Assembly: GCA_035543875.1 (NCBI GenBank)
Contig: DATKIY010000207.1
Coordinates: 1 to 6,984, forward strand
From: DATKIY01 sp035543875
GTDB lineage: Bacteria > Actinomycetota > Actinomycetes > JAHEKZ01
DNA length: 6,984 nt
Reading direction: 5' to 3'
This document shows, in pieces, positions 1-5,603 of this stretch. A model generated the notes under the pieces. The model worked only from the letters and a program-made list of their open reading frames with translations, was not told where the DNA came from and did not search any database. Numbering within the stretch: the first letter of the stretch is position 1; each line of letters opens with the position of its first letter. The translations under genes were made by a program, and so were the position numbers.

Positions 1-22
1 CCTTGGTGCCTAGCATTAGCGC

Positions 23-634
23 GTGACCTCGTTGGAACACGATCTCGCCAGGTACTACGACCAGGACGCGAGCGCTCGTGCGGCACGTCCGATTGATCCG
101 GAGCGCATCCGGCGACGCGACGGATTTGCACACCTTCTCAAAACTGAAGAGCGCAACCTGCTGTTGGAGGTCGGCATTGGCCCTGGCACAGACGCCGCAG
201 CCCTGCAAGCAATGGGACTTTCGGTGACTGGAGTGGACCTCTCGGCGCAGCATGCGACGCTAAGTCGCGGCTTGGGAGTCGATGCACTCGTAGCGTCAGT
301 ACTCAACCTGCCTTTTATGGACAACACGTTCGACGCCGTGTGGTCAATGAGCACGTTGATGCACATCGCAAACGACAGCATCGAGACGGCACTTGCCGAA
401 ATCAAACGCGTCGTTGTTCCCGGTGCTCCGGTGGCGTTGGGGATGTGGGGTGGTGATGACGGCGAGGGCGAGTACACCGAGGACACCATCGAACCTCGTC
501 GGTTCTTTAGCTGGCGATCTACCGACCGGGTTCGCGCCTTGCTCGCCGCGCACGGACGGATCGAAGTGCTCGACACGTGGCATGCGGGAGCGAAGAGTCC
601 CCACCTGTACCAGTGGTGCATCCTTCGGTTCTAA
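23..634 (+). CDS. Class I SAM-dependent methyltransferase
   Basis: A 203-residue protein with the Methyltransf_11-type Rossmann fold. Motif I (LLEVGIGPGTD, residues 47-57) forms the S-adenosylmethionine loop. The acidic residue ending beta-2 is D72 in GVDLS, expected to hold the ribose. The motif near LPFMDNTFDAVWS (96-108) matches the post-II/IV region of small-molecule methyltransferases. The C-terminus (HLYQWCILRF) looks intact. The GTG at 23 is the first start after an in-frame TAG at 17-19, so the gene is complete, although its promoter lies outside the window and no strong Shine-Dalgarno is visible. The methyl acceptor cannot be read from the sequence. It lies upstream of a VOC gene on the same strand, separated by a VOC gene remnant, so co-transcription is possible but unproven. 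Confidence 0.88.
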   Translation: MTSLEHDLARYYDQDASARAARPIDPERIRRRDGFAHLLKTEERNLLLEVGIGPGTDAAALQAMGLSVTGVDLSAQHATLSRGLGVDALVASVLNLPFMDNTFDAVWSMSTLMHIANDSIETALAEIKRVVVPGAPVALGMWGGDDGEGEYTEDTIEPRRFFSWRSTDRVRALLAAHGRIEVLDTWHAGAKSPHLYQWCILRF

Positions 635-739
635 CGAAGGTGCAGCGATATCGCGCCCGCGGTGACTTATCGCGACGTCGAATGGGCCACCGTCGACCCT
701 TCTGGTCACCCATTCTGTTTGATCTTTGAGGTCGACTAA
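635..739 (+). pseudogene. Remnant of a VOC/glyoxalase-like gene (C-terminal end only)
   Basis: Directly after the methyltransferase stop, in the same frame, an open stretch ends at TAA 737-739. From 662 it reads VTYRDVEWATVDPSGHPFCL, followed by five more residues. The pattern V-x-W...DP-x-G-x-x-FCL is the C-terminal strand of Glyoxalase_6-type VOC proteins and matches residues 102-118 of the intact VOC gene just downstream (VTWVVLADPEGNEFCVL). The rest of the domain is missing upstream, where the methyltransferase gene sits. The GTG at 662 has no ribosome binding site at a useful distance, so I read this as a decayed or deleted tandem VOC copy, not a working small gene. The upstream boundary is uncertain; clear similarity begins only near 662. 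Confidence 0.7.
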
Positions 740-766
740 CCGCGATCTGACGGGCAGAGTGGTGCC

Positions 767-1159
767 ATGACTGTTCGATTCCAAACCGTGTGCGTCGACT
801 GCCAGGACCCAAAGCTGCTTGCCACGTTTTGGGCAGCCACCCTTGGATGGCGAATCACCTACGAGGACTCAGACGAGGTTGTAATCGAACCTCCGAAGGG
901 CAGCCCCGCAGACGGCGTCTCCCCCGACCTGCTTTTTGGCAAGGCGCCAGACGTCAAGACGGTGAAGAATCGGCTGCATATCGACCTTCGCCCTGACGAT
1001 CAGGCAGCCGAAGTGGCCCGCATCGAAGCGCTCGGCGCCAAACAAGTTTCGGTCGGACAAGGCGATGACGTCACGTGGGTGGTTCTCGCGGACCCAGAAG
1101 GCAACGAGTTCTGTGTCTTGCGCGCGTTCACCCCGGAGGAGCTCGCTAAGAACGACTAA
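767..1159 (+). CDS. VOC family (glyoxalase-like domain) protein
   Basis: A 130-residue single-domain protein of the vicinal-oxygen-chelate superfamily, Glyoxalase_6-like. The first beta-alpha-beta unit is visible near residues 7-28 (TVCVDCQDPKLLATFWAATLGW). The second half starts with NRLHIDLRP (68-76) and ends with VVLADPEGNEFCVL (105-118). Length is normal for the family. The members I know are mostly uncharacterised in actinobacteria; some related proteins bind metal or small molecules, but no specific substrate can be assigned here. ATG 767 is the only reasonable start: no other start codon lies just upstream in frame, and the Shine-Dalgarno is weak. The gene follows a remnant of a sister VOC gene and converges on the DUF2252 gene. 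Confidence 0.9.
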   Translation: MTVRFQTVCVDCQDPKLLATFWAATLGWRITYEDSDEVVIEPPKGSPADGVSPDLLFGKAPDVKTVKNRLHIDLRPDDQAAEVARIEALGAKQVSVGQGDDVTWVVLADPEGNEFCVLRAFTPEELAKND

Positions 1160-1164
1160 CCGCT

Positions 1165-1183
1165 GGTGTCACCGGACGTCCGG
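1165..1183. repeat. Paired palindromes between convergent genes
   Basis: The 52-base gap between the VOC stop and the DUF2252 stop contains GGTGTCACC (1165-1173) overlapping a perfect 12-base palindrome CCGGACGTCCGG (1172-1183). The position suits a bidirectional transcription end, but there is no loop in the 12-mer and no T tract on either strand, so it is not a standard intrinsic terminator. A protein-binding site is equally possible. GGTGTCACC also occurs at 2648-2656 on the other flank of the DUF2252 gene. Confidence 0.35.
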
Positions 1184-1211
1184 AAACGCCAACATTTACT
1201 TGCCACCTGAG

Positions 1212-2591
1212 TTAGGACTCTGTCGGCAACGTTCCGTCCTTGATCGCCAGCATCATCTGCGAGTAGTCCGACTCATTCTGCTCCGTGTAGAGCTCGGCGA
1301 ACTCAACGAGTGCACGGTCGAAACTGTCAGACTTGCCAAGATACGACGCTATGGCGATCGCATCGCCACCCCGCGCATGCGCACGAGCCAGCGTTTGGCC
1401 GCAGATCTGCGCGTATGCGGTGATTCCGCCAGGCTGCAGATTGTCTGCGTCGATTCCACCCTTCATGTCTCGCAGCTGCCGGATGTAGTACTTGTACGAC
1501 TCATCGACGCCGTCTGCCCAGCCGAGGAAGATGTCACTGGCTGCTTGCATGAAACGTTGCCCCTCCACAACGCGCTGTCCAGGATGACGAAACGCGCTTC
1601 GTCCTAGGTATGGCTCAAGCACCGAGGTTGCCGCTTCCTTTGCTTGCAGCAAAAGCAGGTCGCTGTCGTCGCGTCCTTGCATGAGTAGCACCCAAGCTCT
1701 TGTGCCCACGCTGCCGACTCCCACCACCTTGTGCGCAACATCGACCATGCTGTATCGGTCGAGAAGATGCCGACGATCGTGGGCAAGTGTGCGTCGATAG
1801 CGATCAATCACCGCTGGAAGCATCTCGCGTGCTTCGTCGGGAACGACCTCACGCGACAACAGAGGTGGGTCCTCGCGGAACTGTCTCCGGCCGTCAACTA
1901 GTTCAGTGAGCTTGTTCACTGACGACAGTGACGTGCGTGATCGAGCCTTCTTGAACTCGCGTTCGGCATTGGTCCTGGCCTGCGCGGACGCATCGGCCGC
2001 ACGGCCGAACTCTCGGATTTTGGCTTCGTCGACCTTGGTATACCAAATGTCGAGCGTGCCCTGGCTAGCCAACTTCGCCATGGCTTCTCGGTACGAGCTG
2101 GAGCACGCCAAGGCCGCTTGCCGAGTGATCTTCTTGGGTAGGTCCTGTGTCCGACCGGCGATGACGAAGGACGTCACGAGTCGTTTCACGTCCCACTCAA
2201 ACGGACCCGGCAGCGTCTCGTCGAAGTCATTGACGTCGAACAGCAGCGTCCGCTCGGGCGATGCGTACAGACCCATGTTTGCCATATGCATGTCGCCGCA
2301 GAGCTGGGTGCTGAGCTTCGTCCGTGGGCCGTCATGCAGATCGAACGCCATGACGCTCGCGCTACCCCGATAGAACGTGAATGCTGTGGCACTCATCCGC
2401 TGGTACCTCAGCGGCAGCAGGTCCTTGACCCGCGTCTCGCCTTCGAGTTCGAGAGTGACGACCGGATGTGGACGATCCGCCGCCGGTTGATACTCCGCGT
2501 GCGAGCTTCGAGGGACGCGCTCTCGTTCTGCCTTGCCAGCGGCGGCCCGCTCTGCCGCTGACCGATAAGGCTCCCGCTTGTTCGTGGCCAT
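1212..2591 (-). CDS. DUF2252 domain-containing protein
   Basis: A 459-residue protein that matches DUF2252 (COG4320) over nearly its full length. Recognisable blocks in order are FYRGSA (73-78), CGDMHMANMG (98-107), FDVNDFDET (118-126), a Gly-rich GVGSVGTR (291-298), LLLQAKEA with K318, VVEGQRFMQAASDIFLGW (341-358), YKYYIRQLRDMK (366-377) and LARAHARGG (401-409). The biochemical role of the family is unknown to me. The GD-H-N and DFDE blocks resemble the catalytic and metal-binding loops of phosphotransferases of the aminoglycoside-kinase type, which is inference. The first ~45 residues are charged and probably disordered. ATG 2589-2591 is preceded by AGGAG (plus-strand 2596-2600) at good spacing. 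No signal peptide or membrane segment is seen. It points away from the sulfur operon and has no obvious functional link to it. Confidence 0.92.
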   Translation of the reverse strand: MATNKREPYRSAAERAAAGKAERERVPRSSHAEYQPAADRPHPVVTLELEGETRVKDLLPLRYQRMSATAFTFYRGSASVMAFDLHDGPRTKLSTQLCGDMHMANMGLYASPERTLLFDVNDFDETLPGPFEWDVKRLVTSFVIAGRTQDLPKKITRQAALACSSSYREAMAKLASQGTLDIWYTKVDEAKIREFGRAADASAQARTNAEREFKKARSRTSLSSVNKLTELVDGRRQFREDPPLLSREVVPDEAREMLPAVIDRYRRTLAHDRRHLLDRYSMVDVAHKVVGVGSVGTRAWVLLMQGRDDSDLLLLQAKEAATSVLEPYLGRSAFRHPGQRVVEGQRFMQAASDIFLGWADGVDESYKYYIRQLRDMKGGIDADNLQPGGITAYAQICGQTLARAHARGGDAIAIASYLGKSDSFDRALVEFAELYTEQNESDYSQMMLAIKDGTLPTES

Positions 2592-2641
2592 GGTGCTCCT
2601 GCAATCGAGGGGATGCCCAGACCAAACGTCGATCTTGGCAT

Positions 2642-2664
2642 GGACAGGGTGTCACCCAATGTCC
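2642..2664. repeat. Nested inverted repeat upstream of the DUF2252 gene
   Basis: Around the 11-base palindrome GGGTG-T-CACCC (2647-2657) lies an outer pair GGACA (2642-2646) and TGTCC (2660-2664), with two extra A residues on the right side. It sits about 55-75 bases before the DUF2252 start codon, where an operator for that gene would be expected. No known regulator motif is recognised. Confidence 0.4.
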
Positions 2665-2701
2665 TCCAACGCACGACTGTCGGGGAAAGTTCACCCCCAT
2701 G

Positions 2702-2716
2702 AGGCCCCCCGGGCCT
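2702..2716. repeat. GC-rich hairpin in the divergent intergenic region
   Basis: AGGCCC (2702-2707) and GGGCCT (2711-2716) form a perfect 6-base stem with a CCC loop. No T tract follows on either strand, so it is not a convincing terminator. It lies upstream of the proposed sulfur promoter and may separate the two divergent transcription units or bind a protein. Confidence 0.3.
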
Positions 2717-2728
2717 ACGACACGAACC

Positions 2729-2745
2729 TGTCCGCATTGTGGACA
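2729..2745. promoter_or_regulatory. Possible operator dyad next to the sulfur-operon promoter
   Basis: TGTCC (2729-2733) and GGACA (2741-2745) form an inverted repeat with a 7-base spacer, ending three bases before the TTGACA box. The same half-sites, in the opposite arrangement, occur at 2642-2664. The placement just upstream of the -35 would suit an activator or a repressor of the cys operon. I do not recognise the motif as that of a named regulator. Confidence 0.3.
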
Positions 2746-2748
2746 TCG

Positions 2749-2786
2749 TTGACACATAGTGAGACGGCTGTGGCATCCTCGACTCT
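2749..2786 (+). promoter_or_regulatory. Probable promoter for the leader peptide and sulfur operon
   Basis: TTGACA (2749-2754) is a perfect -35 consensus. A -10-like CATCCT (2774-2779) keeps the A and T of the TANNNT pattern; the spacer is 19 bases, rather long. Transcription would then begin about seven bases further on, at or next to the A of the leader ATG at 2787. No Shine-Dalgarno precedes that ATG, which agrees with a leaderless transcript. The -35 is clear; the exact -10 and start point are inference. Confidence 0.45.
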
Positions 2787-2876
2787 ATGACCCAGACCGC
2801 TGTGACCCTCGTCGTGCGTCGTCACGTCGATTTCATGCGCGTGTCCGGCAGCACGTGTTGTATGCGCTCGCTGTAA
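2787..2876 (+). CDS. Cysteine-responsive leader peptide (29 residues)
   Basis: This short ORF contains RRHVDFMRVSGSTCC (residues 11-25), then four more residues and TAA. The core R-R-H-V/I-D-x-x-R-V followed by Cys is the signature of the putative leader peptides found upstream of sulfur-assimilation genes in many actinobacteria, and Cys-rich leaderless ORFs are known to act as cysteine attenuators in mycobacteria. Here two consecutive TGT codons (2856-2861) sit near the end, directly before a long hairpin. No Shine-Dalgarno is present and the promoter placement fits leaderless translation. It ends 113 bases before the sulfite reductase start. The peptide itself probably has no function; its translation would report charged tRNA-Cys supply to the operon. 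Confidence 0.85.
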   Translation: MTQTAVTLVVRRHVDFMRVSGSTCCMRSL

Positions 2877-2983
2877 ATCCTGCGCCCCTGGCGCGCGAGC
2901 GCGTCGTGCCCCGACGGTCATCTTCCGTCTAAGACACGGCCAGCGGACCTACGCTAGCCCGCGCGTCCCCGACCTCACGGAGA
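2862..2983 (+). promoter_or_regulatory. Predicted attenuator: competing hairpins reaching the sirA ribosome binding site
   Basis: Directly after the Cys codons, 2862-2871 pairs with 2895-2904 (10 pairs, one G-U), enclosing a smaller stem GCGCC/GGCGC (2882-2886 with 2890-2894). Overlapping alternatives follow: CGTCG/CGACG (2902-2906 with 2912-2916), GACGG/CCGTC (2913-2917 with 2925-2929), and TTCCGT (2923-2928) with ACGGAG (2977-2982), which contains the sirA Shine-Dalgarno GGAG (2979-2982). Each stem excludes the next, so ribosome position on the leader could decide whether the start site is open. No U tract follows any stem, so control at translation initiation is more likely than intrinsic termination. 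Pairings were found by eye; no folding energies were computed. Confidence 0.5.
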
Positions 2984-2989
2984 CCGCCC

Positions 2990-4681
2990 ATGACCGCCAC
3001 TGCAGAACCGACCCGCCGGGGCCGACGCCCTGACGCCGGTCGGCCACGTGGCGAGGGACAGTGGGCACTCGGCTTCCGCGAACCGCTGAACCCAAACGAA
3101 CGCACCAAGTTCGACGACGACGGTCTGAACGTTCGCGCGCGAATTGAGAACGTCTACAGCCACGCCGGCTTCTCGTCCATCGACCCATCCGACCTCAACG
3201 GCCGATTCCGCTGGTGGGGGCTCTACACCCAGCGCGCCCCGGGAATTGAGGGCGGACGTACCGCGCTCTTGGAGCCCCACGAGTTGTCTGACGAGTACTT
3301 CATGCTCCGCGTGCGAAGCGACGGCGGTCGGCTCAACATCGCGCAGCTACGCTGCATCGCAAACATCTCGGAGGAGTTCGGCCGCGACACGGCCGACATC
3401 ACCGACCGGCAGAACATCCAGCTCCACTGGATCCGAATCGAAGATGTCCCCGAGATCTGGCGGCGGCTCGAGGACGTTGGCCTCACCACCGCGGAGGCAT
3501 GCGGCGACACTCCCCGGGTCATCCTCGGCAGCCCGGTGGCCGGCGTCGCGGCCGATGAAATCATTGACGGAACTCCAGCGATCGAACAGATCGTCAAACG
3601 GTTCATCGGCGACCCGTCACTGTCCAACCTCCCCCGCAAGTTCAAGACAGCCATCTCGGGGTCCCCGAACCACGATGTCGCGCATGAGGTTCATGACATC
3701 GCCTTCATTGGCGTGGTTCATCCAGAGCTCGGTCCCGGCTTCGATGTCTTCATTGGAGGCGGACTATCCACGAACCCGATGTTCGCCCAACGCCTCGGCG
3801 CTTTCGTCACACTCGATGAGATCCCTGATGTGTGGCACGGCGTCGTATCAATCTTCCGCGACTACGGATACCGGAGGCTGCGGCATCGCGCCCGCATCAA
3901 GTTCCTCGTCGCCGACTGGGGCGCAGAACGATTCCGGCAAGTCCTTGAGTCGGACTATCTCGGTCGGACACTGGCCGACGGCCCAGCCCCGCAGCCGTCA
4001 ACCGGTCGTGGCGACCACGTCGGCGTTCACCCGCAACGCGACGGCAACTTCTACATTGGCGTCGCGCCAACGGTCGGTCGGGTTGCCGGATCGACGCTCA
4101 ATGCCGTCGCCGACCTAGCGGAAGCCGCGGGGAGCAACCAGGTTCGCCTTACGGCACAACAAAAACTGCTCGTACTCGACGTGCCCCCGTCGGCGGTCGA
4201 CTCACTGGTCACTGGGCTCGCTAAGCACGGACTAGATGCCAAGCCCACGGAGTTTCGTCGCGGCGCGATGGCGTGCACCGGTATCGAGTTCTGCAAACTC
4301 GCGATCGTTGAGACGAAAGCACTCGCAGCCGACCTCATCGACGACCTTGAGAAGAAACTCCCGACCTTCGAACAGCCGCTGTCGATTCACGTCAATGGCT
4401 GCCCGAACTCCTGCGCCCGCATCCAGGTCGCCGACATCGGACTCAAAGGGTCGATTGTGCTTAATGACCGCGGTGAGCAGGTTGAAGGCTTCCAGGTGCA
4501 CCTCGGTGGAGCTCTCGGCGTCGATGCCGGCTTCGGCCGCAAGCCCCGCGGCCTCAAGGTGCCCAGTGCCGACCTGCCTGCCTTCGTCGAGCGAGTCACT
4601 CGCACGTTCGACGAGCAACGCAACCCCGACGAGTCATTCGCTACCTGGGCTCAGCGTGCCGAGGAGGCGGATCTGTCGTGA
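2990..4681 (+). CDS. sirA: Assimilatory sulfite reductase, siroheme and [4Fe-4S] (ferredoxin-type)
   Basis: A 563-residue enzyme of the nitrite/sulfite reductase family that reduces sulfite to sulfide with six electrons in the cytoplasm, probably from ferredoxin. Two ferredoxin-like/catalytic repeats are visible. The siroheme-cluster cysteines are C429 and C435 (ACTGIEFCK) and C471 and C475 (NGCPNSCAR). Substrate and heme side residues appear in WWGLYTQR (75-82), DITDRQNIQLHW (136-147) and ACGDTPR (170-176). Y79 and C171 are 92 residues apart, as are Y69 and C161, the covalently linked pair described in mycobacterial NirA; this supports sulfite over nitrite as substrate. Length equals the mycobacterial form. 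The start ATG has GGAG seven bases upstream. The stop overlaps the next gene by four bases. The gene is also called nirA. Regulation probably passes through the upstream leader. Confidence 0.95.
   Translation: MTATAEPTRRGRRPDAGRPRGEGQWALGFREPLNPNERTKFDDDGLNVRARIENVYSHAGFSSIDPSDLNGRFRWWGLYTQRAPGIEGGRTALLEPHELSDEYFMLRVRSDGGRLNIAQLRCIANISEEFGRDTADITDRQNIQLHWIRIEDVPEIWRRLEDVGLTTAEACGDTPRVILGSPVAGVAADEIIDGTPAIEQIVKRFIGDPSLSNLPRKFKTAISGSPNHDVAHEVHDIAFIGVVHPELGPGFDVFIGGGLSTNPMFAQRLGAFVTLDEIPDVWHGVVSIFRDYGYRRLRHRARIKFLVADWGAERFRQVLESDYLGRTLADGPAPQPSTGRGDHVGVHPQRDGNFYIGVAPTVGRVAGSTLNAVADLAEAAGSNQVRLTAQQKLLVLDVPPSAVDSLVTGLAKHGLDAKPTEFRRGAMACTGIEFCKLAIVETKALAADLIDDLEKKLPTFEQPLSIHVNGCPNSCARIQVADIGLKGSIVLNDRGEQVEGFQVHLGGALGVDAGFGRKPRGLKVPSADLPAFVERVTRTFDEQRNPDESFATWAQRAEEADLS
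4661..4667 (+). promoter_or_regulatory. Strong ribosome binding site inside the end of sirA
   Basis: GAGGAGG lies within the last codons of sirA, ten bases before the GTG at 4678. Such a near-perfect Shine-Dalgarno is unneeded by sirA itself and supports translation of the small gene that begins in the overlap. Confidence 0.6.
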
Positions 4682-4851
4682 CGACGCGTCAAGCACCCCT
4701 CTACTGCCCGTACTGCGCCGACGAAGACCTGCGCCCCAACGAAACGGATTCGACGGCTTGGGAATGCCGAGCATGCGCTCGGGTCTTCTCACTACGGATG
4801 CTCGGACTCTCACTGCCAGGTACTCAACCTCTCTCTGGAGCTAGCTCATGA
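4678..4851 (+). CDS. Small four-cysteine zinc-ribbon-like protein in the sulfite reductase operon
   Basis: A 57-residue protein whose GTG start overlaps the sirA stop (GTGA, 4678-4681) and whose TGA overlaps the cysH ATG (ATGA, 4848-4851). It has two knuckles, YCPYC (C10, C13) and WECRAC (C30, C33), with 16 residues between the pairs, then VFSLRMLGL. This fits a zinc ribbon or rubredoxin-like metal site, though the spacing is shorter than in rubredoxin. A strong AGGAGG precedes it. It fills the whole space between sirA and cysH, so nothing suggests chance. I do not recognise a named family. Because it lies between two Fe-S enzymes it may carry electrons, insert metal or siroheme, or hold the two enzymes together; all of these are inference. 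No membrane segment or signal peptide is visible. Confidence 0.82.
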   Translation: MTTRQAPLYCPYCADEDLRPNETDSTAWECRACARVFSLRMLGLSLPGTQPLSGASS

Positions 4852-5603
4852 CGATCGATCCAGCTGCCGCGCTGCACGCGCGATACGGCGTGGTGGTTGC
4901 CGATGCGAGCGGGCTTGGACCAGCCGAGTTAGAGCTGTTGGCCGAGGACGCAGGTCGACGTCTCGCGGATGCCCGTGCCATCGACATCCTCACCTGGGCC
5001 TCGCTCACCTTCGGCGATCGTTTCGTGGTCGCGTCCTCGATGGCCGACGGAGTCGTGGCCCATCTCGCTTCGCGCGCACATCCCGGAGTCAATGTCCTAT
5101 TCCTGGACACCGGTCTTCACTTCGCGGAGACGCTCGGAACTCGTGACGCACTCCTTGCAACGCTCGACATCAACCTCATCAACGCAACGCCCGACCTCAC
5201 GGTTGAGCAGCAGAACCAGAAGTTCGGACCGTTGCTGTGGGCGACCGACCCTGACCGCTGCTGCTCCATGCGGAAAGTCACGGTGCTCGAGCGGGAGCTT
5301 GCTCCGTTCCAGGCGTGGGTCACCGGCATTCGTGGGGACGAAACGGCGCAGCGAGTCGGAACGCCGGTTGTCCACTGGGACGCACGTCGCGGCATGGTGA
5401 AGGTCAACCCGGTGGCTCGGTGGACGCACGCCGAGGTCGACGCTTACGCAGAACGCTATGGGGTGTTGGTGAACCCGCTCCAGCAGATCGGCTTTGCCTC
5501 CATCGGCTGCGCGCCCTGCACCCGTCCAGTCCGTCCTGGCGAAAACGCGCGTGCCGGACGTTGGGCTGGCCGCGACAAGTCTGAGTGCGGACTGCACGTG
5601 TGA
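4848..5603 (+). CDS. cysH: Adenylyl-sulfate (APS) reductase, [4Fe-4S] type
   Basis: A 251-residue PAPS/APS reductase-family enzyme that reduces activated sulfate to sulfite and AMP, using thioredoxin. The nucleotide loop is VASSMADGVV (61-70), and LFLDTGLHFAET (84-95) follows. Cluster cysteines are C138-C139 (DRCCSMRK) and C221-x2-C224 (GCAPCTRP). These four mark the APS-using enzyme, since PAPS reductases lack them. The catalytic Cys is C247 in the C-terminal ECGLH. The segment TGIRGDETAQR (159-169) has Gly where many relatives have a second Arg. ATG 4848 has GGAG at 4837-4840 and overlaps the stop of the small zinc-ribbon gene. The sulfite made is the substrate of SirA in the same operon. 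No kinase (cysC) or sulfurylase (cysDN) is in the window. Confidence 0.95.
   Translation: MTIDPAAALHARYGVVVADASGLGPAELELLAEDAGRRLADARAIDILTWASLTFGDRFVVASSMADGVVAHLASRAHPGVNVLFLDTGLHFAETLGTRDALLATLDINLINATPDLTVEQQNQKFGPLLWATDPDRCCSMRKVTVLERELAPFQAWVTGIRGDETAQRVGTPVVHWDARRGMVKVNPVARWTHAEVDAYAERYGVLVNPLQQIGFASIGCAPCTRPVRPGENARAGRWAGRDKSECGLHV

Noticed and set aside
662..739. Independent 25-residue small gene starting at GTG 662
   Set aside because: No ribosome binding site at workable distance, and the sequence is plainly the tail of a VOC domain; treated as a remnant.
1906..2373. Long plus-strand frame opposite the DUF2252 gene
   Set aside because: The minus strand codes for a family-length DUF2252 protein with all motifs; this frame has no recognisable domain and reflects GC-rich codon use.
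2468..2752. Plus-strand open frame whose end reads TRTCPHCGHR, hinting at a Cys-knuckle protein
   Set aside because: Its first part lies antisense to the well-supported DUF2252 gene, it has only one Cys pair in the intergenic part and no Shine-Dalgarno, so it is a shadow frame.
2862..2935. Intrinsic (Rho-independent) terminator in the leader region
   Set aside because: The stems are GC-rich but none is followed by a run of T; the base after the last stem enters TAAGAC. Control of ribosome access is the better reading.
3144..4118. 324-residue plus-strand frame within sirA
   Set aside because: Low-complexity Ser/Thr/Arg/Pro composition typical of an out-of-frame reading of a GC-rich gene; sirA itself is fully supported.
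5585..5599. Earlier GTG start for cysG at 5585, adding five residues
   Set aside because: GTG 5600 gives the GTGA overlap found at the other junctions and fits family N-termini; the five extra residues show no conserved feature.
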